Shown here piece by piece: positions 1 through 5,612 of a stretch of 11,586 bases of DNA. The notes below the pieces were generated by a model. That model made no database searches and was not told where the DNA came from. It saw nothing but the letters and a program-made list of their open reading frames with translations. The translations under genes were made by a program, and so were the position numbers. Source of the DNA: Streptomyces sp. NRRL WC-3618. Its GTDB lineage: Bacteria > Actinomycetota > Actinomycetes > Streptomycetales > Streptomycetaceae. The stretch spans positions 1 through 11,586 of the forward strand of contig NZ_LGDW01000102.1 in NCBI RefSeq assembly GCF_001280005.1, written 5' to 3'. Numbering within the stretch: the stretch's first letter is position 1; each line of letters begins with the position of its first letter.

Positions 1-75
1 CACCAGCCCCGCCCCCCACACACAGCCACAACACGCCCCGAGCGGAGCTCAACCCGCCCCCAACCGATCAAGAAC

Positions 76-117
76 CTGTCACATTGCGGCACTTCAACGA
101 GCACCAATAGGTGACAG
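76..117. promoter_or_regulatory. Inverted repeat in the long bldN upstream region
   Basis: The 268 bp before bldN contain no credible gene. CTGTCAC (76-82) and GTGACAG (111-117) are perfect 7-bp inverted arms with 28 nt between them. The left arm runs into TCACATTGCGGCA (79-91), which fits 7 of the 9 defined positions of the BldD box (TNACNCWGNGTNA). BldD is known to repress bldN directly, so this is a reasonable but weak candidate operator. I found no convincing -35/-10 pair in the region, so the bldN start of transcription cannot be placed. Confidence 0.3.
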
Positions 118-268
118 AAGCGACGTAATCGATGATTTGAGCAACCGGGTGTAGCAGGGCCTGCACGAAGCGTTATTCTCCTCAGACGCAAACCGGTACC
201 CCTCCGTCGCTACGACGGGTGAAAGGTCCCGCACTGCACGTGATGGAAGCTCTGCCTCTGGGAGTCCC

Positions 269-1039
269 GTGTACCCACACGTCGGGGTTGACGCCTCGGG
301 CCTGGCTACGCTGCGCGCAACGGTCCTAGACCTGTTGCGCGGCTTCGTCCCCACCGCGTACGCCACCCCCGCATTCGCCACCGCCGCACCACTCGGCCCG
401 TGCTACGCGCTGGCCGACGGCACCGCCGCGGTCGGCAGACGAGGGCGCGCGGCCGGCGCCGCCACCCCTCGCCGCCCCGCCGCGGACAGTGACAGCGCCC
501 GCATGATGGACCTCGTCGAGCGAGCACAGGCCGGCGAGGCCGACGCCTTCGGCCGCCTTTACGACCAGTACAGCGACACCGTGTACCGGTACATCTACTA
601 CCGAGTGGGAGGAAAGGCCACCGCGGAGGACCTGACGAGCGAGACGTTCCTGCGCGCCCTGCGCCGCATCGGAACCTTCACCTGGCAGGGCCGCGACTTC
701 GGCGCGTGGCTCGTCACCATCGCCCGCAACCTGGTCGCCGACCACTTCAAGTCCAGCCGTTTCCGGCTCGAAGTGACCACGGGCGAGATGCTGGACGCCA
801 ACGAGGTCGAGCGCTCACCGGAGGACTCCGTCCTGGAGTCCCTCTCGAACGCCGCTCTCCTCGACGCCGTGAAGCGCCTCAACCCCCAGCAGCAGGAGTG
901 CGTGACGCTGCGCTTCCTCCAGGGGCTGTCCGTCGCCGAGACCGCGCGCGTGATGGGCAAGAACGAGGGCGCCATCAAGACCCTCCAGTACCGCGCCGTC
1001 CGTACCCTCGCCCGGCTCCTCCCGGAAGACGCGCGCTGA
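269..1039 (+). CDS. bldN: ECF sigma factor BldN (pro-sigma, also called AdsA)
   Basis: This is the developmental ECF sigma factor that directs RNA polymerase to chaplin, rodlin and bldM promoters when aerial hyphae form. The 256-aa product has sigma region 2 at about residues 81-146 (VERAQAGEADAF, then the YRYIYYRV and EDLTSETFLRALRRI stretches) and region 4 at about 194-250 (LNPQQQECVTLRFLQG, then an HTH around SVAETARVMGKNEGAIKTL). Before region 2 lies an Ala/Pro-rich extension of about 80 residues, unusual for an ECF sigma. In S. coelicolor BldN an extension of about 86 residues is removed by proteolysis, so this protein is probably also a pro-sigma. I chose the GTG at 269 because GGAG lies 4 nt upstream and the start YPHVGVDASGL fits my memory of BldN. 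The Met-Met at residues 79-80 would give only the mature form and has no ribosome site. The anti-sigma gene lies downstream. No TTA codon is present. Confidence 0.95.
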   Translation: MYPHVGVDASGLATLRATVLDLLRGFVPTAYATPAFATAAPLGPCYALADGTAAVGRRGRAAGAATPRRPAADSDSARMMDLVERAQAGEADAFGRLYDQYSDTVYRYIYYRVGGKATAEDLTSETFLRALRRIGTFTWQGRDFGAWLVTIARNLVADHFKSSRFRLEVTTGEMLDANEVERSPEDSVLESLSNAALLDAVKRLNPQQQECVTLRFLQGLSVAETARVMGKNEGAIKTLQYRAVRTLARLLPEDAR

Positions 1040-1113
1040 GCACCGTACGAGGTACTCCGCGCACACCCCCGCACCGCACCGGGCTCCCGCACCCCGGCCC
1101 CCGCCCCATCGGC

Positions 1114-1178
1114 TTCCGCCCAGCCGACTTCCGCCCACCGAATTCCGCTCAACCGGCGTCCGCCCGCCCGGAATTCGC
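1114..1178. repeat. Degenerate 15-bp tandem repeat between bldN and rsbN
   Basis: The word TTCCGCC or a close variant recurs at 1114, 1129, 1143, 1158 (GTCCGCC) and 1174 (TTCGCAC), with spacings of 15, 14, 15 and 16 bp. The filler is C/G-rich with a recurring CCGA or CCGG. It lies in the 367-bp untranslated gap between bldN and rsbN, before the rsbN promoter candidate. It could be a slippage-born minisatellite or a set of protein sites; nothing in the sequence decides between them. I saw no clear intrinsic terminator in the gap, so read-through from bldN into rsbN is possible. Confidence 0.45.
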
Positions 1179-1246
1179 ACACTCAGCGACCGCCAACTCA
1201 CCTTCGGTGAAAGTCCGTTGAGTTCGCGGTCGGATCATCCGCCGTC

Positions 1247-1275
1247 CGTAACCCAAGTGCCGCGCCACTCGTTGT
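1247..1275 (+). promoter_or_regulatory. Candidate BldN-dependent promoter of rsbN
   Basis: CGTAAC at 1247-1252 and CGTTGT at 1270-1275 are separated by 17 nt. The published sigma-BldN consensus is CGTAAC, about 16 nt, CGTTGA, so this matches 6/6 at -35 and 5/6 at -10 with one extra spacer base. Transcription would start near 1282, giving an rsbN leader of about 125 nt. Its place directly behind bldN and ahead of the anti-sigma gene fits a feedback circuit. The motif match is seen directly; its use by BldN is inferred. Confidence 0.65.
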
Positions 1276-1342
1276 GCGGGATACAGGCTCCCTGTGGTCA
1301 CTCCCCGGCCGTCTTCGATCATCCGATCGAGTGGATGCGGTC

Positions 1343-1358
1343 AGGGTTGTGCAACCCT
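1343..1358. promoter_or_regulatory. 16-bp inverted repeat in the rsbN leader
   Basis: AGGGTTG (1343-1349) and CAACCCT (1352-1358) are perfect 7-bp inverted arms around a TG centre. It sits about 60 nt downstream of the predicted rsbN start of transcription and 35 nt before the Shine-Dalgarno sequence. The tiny centre suits a dimer-binding operator better than a free hairpin, though a 6-bp stem with a 4-nt loop could form in RNA. A second small inverted repeat, TCGATC/GATCGA, lies at 1315-1330. I do not recognise the binding protein. Confidence 0.4.
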
Positions 1359-1406
1359 CAGGACCCCCTGGGGAGCCGACCGTCATGACGAGAGGAGGTG
1401 CCGCCA

Positions 1407-2726
1407 GTGATCGCGAACGTTTCGGCGCACCGGCGGGCGAACGCCTTCGCCCAAGCCCTGGAGGAGCTGTCCGACCGGGACTCGGCGGCCGAGCAGCCCG
1501 AAGGACAGGCACCGGACCCTGCCCCACAGCCGCCCCCGGCTGCCACGGGACAGGCCGACCACCAGGCGGATCCCCGGGCGGAACGGACCGAATCAGGCCG
1601 CATGGTGGCCCTCGCGACCGGCCTCGGCGAGCTGCCGAAGCCGGTACTCGACCCCGCGGTCAAGGTCGTCCACCGGGCCCAGCTGGTGGCCGCGATGGAG
1701 GCCATGCTGCGGGACGGCACGGTGCCGGGAAGCGGGGCGGCGAACACTTCGGTGCCCGAGCAGCGCTCCCGGGCGAAGGGCGTTCACCGGGCGAGCGGAC
1801 TGGGAAAGTTGCGACCCCGTACACGACTGACGAAGGGTCTCGCCGCCGGCGGGCTCAGCGTGGGCGTGGCGGCCGGAGCTTTCGGCGGTGTCGCCGCCGC
1901 CAGCTCCGACGCCCTGCCGGGTGACTCGCTGTACGGCCTCAAGCGCGGCATCGAGGACGTCAAGCTCAACTACCTGGCCGCCGGCGACAACGAACGGGGC
2001 CGGGTCTACCTGGACCAGGCCTCGACACGGCTCAGCGAGGCGCGTCGGCTGATGGAGCGCGACCGCGCCGGCCAGCTCGACCACGAGTCACTGGGCGAGA
2101 TCCGCCGCACTCTGTCCGGTATGCGGCACGACGCCTCGGAGGGACACCGCCTGCTGCACGAGGCGTATCGGCACGATCCGGACTCCCTGAGCCCCATCCA
2201 GGCTCTGGACGCCTTCTCCCGTTCCCACCGCGAGGCGTGGGGCGCCCTGCGCGAGCGCCTCCCGGTGCAACTCGGGGACGTGAGTCAGGAAGTGTCGTCG
2301 GTCTTCGACGCCATAGACGAAGAGGTCGCCCCGCTCCAGTCCCTGCTTCCGAAGCCTCCCTCCAGGAGCAGCGGAGGCGGCGGCGGACACGGTGGTGGCG
2401 GAGGCCCACGGCAGAGCTCCGGACCGGCGTCGGGCACGAGTTCGTCCGGTGCCGACCGGTCGGCCGCGCCCAGCGACACCGGCGGCGACGCGGTCGGCGG
2501 GCGGCACGAGTCCAGCAGCGGCCACCCCAAGCCGTCCGCCTCGGGCACCAGCAGCGACGGCCTGCTCGGCGGCAACACCGGCGGCCTCCTCGACCCGCCC
2601 CCGGCCAGCGGCACGGCGTCCCCGTCGCCGACCACCGCGTCGAGCGCGGAACCGGACGTCACCCTCCCGCCGCTCCTGCCGGGCCTGCTGCCCGGCCTGG
2701 GCATCGACGGCGAGGACGCGAACTAG
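1407..2726 (+). CDS. rsbN: RsbN-type membrane-bound anti-sigma factor of BldN (DUF5667 domain)
   Basis: The 439-aa product is the likely anti-sigma factor that sequesters BldN at the membrane. Its order is: an N-terminal cytoplasmic part of about 110 residues (RRANAFAQALEEL, later LVAAMEAMLRD), which should bind the sigma factor; a basic stretch then one membrane segment at about residues 144-167 (GLAAGGLSVGVAAGAFGGVA); a DUF5667-type helical domain beginning LPGDSLYGLKRGIEDVKL (about 170-270); and an outer tail rich in Ser, Gly and Pro to the end. It lacks the zinc-binding HxxxCxxC motif of common anti-sigmas, in keeping with RsbN being reported as a separate structural class. GTG at 1407 is preferred because AGGAGG (1393-1398) lies 8 nt upstream; the GTG at 1398 overlaps that site. 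Identity rests on position directly after bldN plus domain order. Confidence 0.88.
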   Translation: MIANVSAHRRANAFAQALEELSDRDSAAEQPEGQAPDPAPQPPPAATGQADHQADPRAERTESGRMVALATGLGELPKPVLDPAVKVVHRAQLVAAMEAMLRDGTVPGSGAANTSVPEQRSRAKGVHRASGLGKLRPRTRLTKGLAAGGLSVGVAAGAFGGVAAASSDALPGDSLYGLKRGIEDVKLNYLAAGDNERGRVYLDQASTRLSEARRLMERDRAGQLDHESLGEIRRTLSGMRHDASEGHRLLHEAYRHDPDSLSPIQALDAFSRSHREAWGALRERLPVQLGDVSQEVSSVFDAIDEEVAPLQSLLPKPPSRSSGGGGGHGGGGGPRQSSGPASGTSSSGADRSAAPSDTGGDAVGGRHESSSGHPKPSASGTSSDGLLGGNTGGLLDPPPASGTASPSPTTASSAEPDVTLPPLLPGLLPGLGIDGEDAN

Positions 2727-2748
2727 CGCGGTCGGCGGTACGACGGTC

Positions 2749-2779
2749 GGGGGCGCCCTTCTTGGTGGAGGGCGCCCCC
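2749..2779. terminator. Bidirectional hairpin between rsbN and the acyltransferase gene
   Basis: GGGGGCGCCC (2749-2758) and GGGCGCCCCC (2770-2779) form a perfect 10-bp stem with an 11-nt loop. It lies 22 nt after the rsbN stop and 28 nt from the stop of the convergent gene. There is no U-tract, as is usual for Streptomyces terminators. Confidence 0.85.
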
Positions 2780-2807
2780 AACCATGTACGCCACGAGCCC
2801 ACGTACG

Positions 2808-3914
2808 TCAGAAGAACACCGATCGCCGCTGCACCAGCAGCTTGTACAGGGTGTGCTGGATCTGCTCCCTGACCTGGTCCGTCAGGTTGAACATCAGCAT
2901 CGGGTCCTCGGCCGCCTCCGGCGGATAGTGGTCCGTGCGGATCGGCTCGCCGAACTGGATCGTCCACTTCGTGGGCAGCGGGATCGCGCCCAGCGGGCCC
3001 AGCCACGGGAAGGTCGGGGTGATCGGGAAGTACGGGATGCCGAGCACCCGGGCCAGCGTCTTGGCGTTGCCGATCATCGGGTAGATCTCCTCCGCCCCGA
3101 CGATCGAGCACGGGATGATCGGCGCGCCCTGCCGCAGTGCCGTCGACACGAAGCCGCCGCGCCCGAAGCGCTGCAACTTGTACCGGTCGCTGAACGGCTT
3201 GCCGATGCCCTTGAAGCCCTCCGGCATCACGCCGACCAGTTCGCCGCGCTCCAGGAGCCGTTCCGCGTCCTCGGCGCAGGCCAGGGTGTGACCGGCCTTG
3301 CGGGCCAGCTCGTTGACCACCGGCAGCATGAAGACCAGGTCCGCCGCGAGCAGCCGCAGATGCCGGCCCGCCGGATGGTTGTCGTGCACGCCGACCTGCA
3401 TCATCAGGCCGTCCAGCGGCAGCGTCCCGGAGTGGTTGGCGACGATCAGGGCGCCGCCCTCGGCCGGGATGTTCTCGATGCCCTTGACCTCGACCCGGAA
3501 GTACTTGTCGTACAGCGGGCGTACCAGCGACATCAGGACCTGGTCGGTGAGCTCGGCGTCGTAGCCGAACTCGTCGACCTCGTAGTCCCCGGTGAGCCGG
3601 CGCCGCAGGAAGGACAGGCCACCCGCGACACGCCGCTCCAGGCTGCCCACGGCGCCGCCGTGCGGGGTGGGCGACAGGGCAGGGTGTCCGGGCTGGTCCT
3701 GGGGCTGCTGGGGCTCCTGGGGCGGCTGTTGCTCTCGTGTCACCTGGACATCATCCTGCGGGCGGGCTCGTCCCGGCAGGGGCTGGACCTCGTGAACCAC
3801 GGTCGGTTCGCCCTTGCGCCTGCTGCTCCCCGCGCTCCGGCGGCGTGACGGTCGCGACGCGGCGCCCGCGCGGGACCTGTCGTCGTCGAAGGGAATGACC
3901 TTGGCATCCGCCAT
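2808..3914 (-). CDS. PlsC-type lysophospholipid acyltransferase family protein
   Basis: The 368-aa protein belongs to the glycerol-phosphate/lysophospholipid acyltransferase superfamily, which transfers acyl groups from acyl-CoA or acyl-ACP to a hydroxyl on a lipid or alcohol at the membrane. The first 90 residues or so are disordered and rich in Arg, Pro and Gln. The catalytic block is NHSGTLPLDG (His161, Asp168), with PEGFKGIGK (about 231-239) in place of the usual FPEGTRS and APIIPCSIVGAEE as the later substrate motif. The spacing is H-x6-D, not the canonical H-x4-D, which I also associate with mycobacterial Rv0502-like proteins. ATG at 3914 has GAGGAG 10 nt upstream. It follows the SDR gene by 48 nt on the same strand, so the two probably share a transcript. 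The true acyl acceptor is unknown. Confidence 0.85.
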   Translation of the reverse strand: MADAKVIPFDDDRSRAGAASRPSRRRSAGSSRRKGEPTVVHEVQPLPGRARPQDDVQVTREQQPPQEPQQPQDQPGHPALSPTPHGGAVGSLERRVAGGLSFLRRRLTGDYEVDEFGYDAELTDQVLMSLVRPLYDKYFRVEVKGIENIPAEGGALIVANHSGTLPLDGLMMQVGVHDNHPAGRHLRLLAADLVFMLPVVNELARKAGHTLACAEDAERLLERGELVGVMPEGFKGIGKPFSDRYKLQRFGRGGFVSTALRQGAPIIPCSIVGAEEIYPMIGNAKTLARVLGIPYFPITPTFPWLGPLGAIPLPTKWTIQFGEPIRTDHYPPEAAEDPMLMFNLTDQVREQIQHTLYKLLVQRRSVFF

Positions 3915-3962
3915 CGTTGATGCGCTCCTCGGTTGGCGCTCTGCGTCGGTGGGCTGTGTCCG

Positions 3963-5048
3963 TCAGGTCGCTCGGGCGGCTGTCCCGGTCGCTGTGCCCT
4001 TACGGCCACCGCCCGCGAAGGGTACGAAGGGCAGCGCGGCGACGCGGTCGACGACCCCCGCGACAGCGGCCGGCGGCAGCAGCCCGGGACCGCGGACGCG
4101 CGCGAAGTCCTCGAACGTCTCGGCGGTCGTGAACTTCGGCTGGTAGCCCAGTGTCTCGCGCATCTGGTGGGTCGCCACGACCCGGCCGTGCGTGAGCAAC
4201 CGGATCTGCTCGGGCGAGAAGTCCGTCATACCCAGCGTACGCACCAGCGAGCCGGCCCAGGTGACGGCGGGCAGCAGCAGCGGCACGGTGGGACGTCCGA
4301 GCCGCCGGGAGCACTGCGACAGCAGCAGGACTCCGTCGCCGGCGATGTTGAACGTGCCGCTGTTGAGCGTTCCGCGTTCCGGCTCGTGCGCGGCGATGCG
4401 CAGGACCTCGATCACGTCGTTCTCGTGCACGAACTGGAGCCGGGGGTCGTAGCCGAACACGGTCGGCAGGACCGGCATCCCGAAGTACTGGGCGAGCGGC
4501 GAGTCAGCGGTCGGCCCCAGGATGTTGGCGAAGCGCAGCACGGCGACGGCGACGTCGGGCCGGCGCCGCGCGAACCCCCGTACATACCCCTCGACCTCCA
4601 CCGCGTCCTTCGCGAAGCCGCCGCTGGGCAGCGACTTGGGCGAGGTGGTCTCGGTGAAGACCGCCGGATCGCGGGGCGCGGACCCGTACACGTTCGTACT
4701 GGACTTCACGACCAGCCGCTTCACGGCGGGCGACTTCTGGCAGGCACCCAGCAACTGCATGGTGCCGATGACGTTGGTCTCCTTGACCGTGACGCGGCTG
4801 CCACTGCCCAGCGCTATCCCCGTCACGTCCAGGTGCACGACCGTGTCGGCGTTCGTCTCGGCGAGCACCCGCGCGATGGTGGGCTGCCGGATGTCGGCCT
4901 GGATGAAGTCGGCGCCGCCCAGATGGTGCTCGGGCGGAACCGCGTCCACGGCGATGACCCGGTCCACCTGGGGGTCACGCTGGATCCGTCGTACGAATCG
5001 GCCCCCCAGCTGACGGGCCACCCCGGTAACAAGCACGACCTTGCCCAA
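3963..5048 (-). CDS. Atypical extended SDR / NAD-dependent epimerase family protein (GalE2-like)
   Basis: The 361-aa protein has a Rossmann fold at its N-terminus (KVVLVTGVARQLGG), then VIAVDAVPP, an ADIRQP motif, VVKSSTNVYGS around the catalytic Ser (about 116-117), and LRFANILGP, all typical of extended SDRs acting on nucleotide sugars or similar substrates. Two signatures are altered. The TGxxGxxG motif reads TGVARQLG, with Arg for the middle Gly. The YxxxK site reads GGFAK (about 143-147), with Gly where the catalytic Tyr should be. So it may bind NAD without acting as a standard epimerase. As I recall, M. tuberculosis Rv0501 (annotated galE2) shares both changes. TTG at 5048 is chosen because AGGAAGG lies 8 nt upstream and MGKVVLVTG opens the fold. 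The tail after about residue 330 is Ala/Gly-rich and low in complexity. Confidence 0.87.
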   Translation of the reverse strand: MGKVVLVTGVARQLGGRFVRRIQRDPQVDRVIAVDAVPPEHHLGGADFIQADIRQPTIARVLAETNADTVVHLDVTGIALGSGSRVTVKETNVIGTMQLLGACQKSPAVKRLVVKSSTNVYGSAPRDPAVFTETTSPKSLPSGGFAKDAVEVEGYVRGFARRRPDVAVAVLRFANILGPTADSPLAQYFGMPVLPTVFGYDPRLQFVHENDVIEVLRIAAHEPERGTLNSGTFNIAGDGVLLLSQCSRRLGRPTVPLLLPAVTWAGSLVRTLGMTDFSPEQIRLLTHGRVVATHQMRETLGYQPKFTTAETFEDFARVRGPGLLPPAAVAGVVDRVAALPFVPFAGGGRKGTATGTAARAT

Positions 5049-5090
5049 GATCAGTGCCTTCCTTCCAGCCGCGTTTCCCGTGTGGAGCCC

Positions 5091-5119
5091 AACCTAGCGG
5101 GTTGTTGTTGCGCTGTGAT
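5091..5119 (-). promoter_or_regulatory. Candidate promoter of the SDR-acyltransferase unit
   Basis: Read on the minus strand, ATCACA (5119-5114), a 17-nt spacer and TAGGTT (5096-5091) match a housekeeping-type promoter (4/6 and a good TANNNT). Transcription would begin near 5084, giving a leader of about 35 nt before the TTG start with its ribosome site. Confidence 0.45.
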
Positions 5120-5131
5120 GACCGCCCGATG

Positions 5132-5168
5132 CGTGACGTCACGAACACTCCATATGCATCCGTATGCA
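5132..5168. promoter_or_regulatory. Candidate operator: 12-bp palindrome plus TGCAT inverted repeat
   Basis: CGTGACGTCACG (5132-5143) is a perfect 12-bp palindrome. Next to it, TGCAT (5155-5159) and ATGCA (5164-5168) are inverted arms around CCGT, and TATGCA also recurs 10 bp apart (5153 and 5163). This is a locally AT-rich patch between the bS22 terminator and the SDR promoter. The palindrome is centred about 50 bp upstream of the predicted start of transcription, a position typical for an activator or upstream repressor site. The binding protein is not known to me. Confidence 0.4.
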
Positions 5169-5180
5169 CAAGCTAATACG

Positions 5181-5219
5181 ACTGTGGCCCCCCGCCGGAA
5201 ACCGGTGGGGGGCCACAGT
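5181..5219 (-). terminator. Strong hairpin terminator after the bS22 gene
   Basis: Arms 5181-5198 and 5202-5219 form an 18-bp stem with a single G-U type mismatch and a 3-nt AAA loop. The core is GGCCCCCC paired with GGGGGGCC. It lies about 70 nt after the bS22 stop on the minus strand and separates that gene from the SDR-acyltransferase unit. No long U-tract follows. Confidence 0.88.
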
Positions 5220-5289
5220 CTTGACACTCACGCTCGCGCTCTCGCGGCGTCGCGCAGGAGCAGCGGTCCCGATCTCTCGATCGGACCGA

Positions 5290-5388
5290 CTACTTCTTGT
5301 TGCGACGCTGGACGCGCGTGCGCTTCAGCAGCTTGCGGTGCTTCTTCTTGGCCATCCGCTTGCGCCGCTTCTTGATAACAGAGCCCAC
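5290..5388 (-). CDS. Small basic ribosomal protein bS22 (AURKAIP1/COX24 domain), 32 aa
   Basis: Starting from GTG at 5388, with GAGGG 5 nt upstream, the minus strand encodes 32 residues: [20 protein letters not shown], then [12 protein letters not shown] and a TAG stop. About half the residues are Lys or Arg. The [20 protein letters not shown] core is the signature of the AURKAIP1/COX24 domain, and in mycobacteria a 33-aa protein of this type was found in the 30S subunit and named bS22. It should therefore be an rRNA-binding ribosomal protein near the decoding region. The gene is too short for most gene finders. Its own promoter candidate lies at 5457-5486 and a strong terminator follows, so it is probably transcribed alone. 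Confidence 0.92.
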   Translation of the reverse strand: MGSVIKKRRKRMAKKKHRKLLKRTRVQRRNKK

Positions 5389-5456
5389 GACTACCCTCGC
5401 TCACTTCTCATCACTCGGCGTTGGGCGCCATGGGCCCATACGACCTACAAGGGGCC

Positions 5457-5486
5457 AGCCTACCCGTCCGAGCGCTGAGGTCGTAA
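5457..5486 (-). promoter_or_regulatory. Candidate promoter of the bS22 gene
   Basis: On the minus strand, TTACGA (5486-5481), an 18-nt spacer and TAGGCT (5462-5457) resemble a housekeeping promoter. The -10 is good and the -35 is weak (3/6). Transcription would start near 5450, about 60 nt before the GTG. The 10-bp GATC repeat begins only a few bases upstream of this -35 element. Confidence 0.4.
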
Positions 5487-5494
5487 TCGAGGGC

Positions 5495-5543
5495 GATCGA
5501 GGAGATCAGAGGGGATCGGACGAGATCGGATGAGATCAGATGA
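5495..5543. repeat. Five 10-bp GATC tandem repeats upstream of the bS22 promoter
   Basis: GATC occurs at 5495, 5504, 5514, 5524 and 5534, in units close to GATCRGAYGA (for example GATCGGACGA, GATCGGATGA, GATCAGATGA). The spacing is 9, 10, 10 and 10 bp, about one helical turn, so each unit would face the same side of the DNA. It lies in the 224-bp gap between the HTH gene stop and the bS22 start, directly behind the predicted bS22 -35. It may be an activator array or a slippage repeat. Confidence 0.6.
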
Positions 5544-5612
5544 GGACCTGGTGAAGCCCTGATGGCCCCCAACCATCCTCAACCGTCCGCGACCCGTCCC
5601 CCTCGACCGCCG

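Noticed and set aside
94..381. 95-aa open frame on the minus strand over the bldN upstream region
   Set aside because: No recognisable domain, composition typical of GC-rich antisense frames, overlaps the bldN start.
1216..1221. CGTTGA on the plus strand before rsbN, a second BldN -10 candidate
   Set aside because: The region 16-17 nt upstream reads CAACTC, a poor -35. The pair at 1247-1275 is much better.
3933..5375. 480-codon open frame on the plus strand
   Set aside because: Antisense to the SDR gene, whose Rossmann fold and ribosome site are clear; no domain in the plus-strand product.
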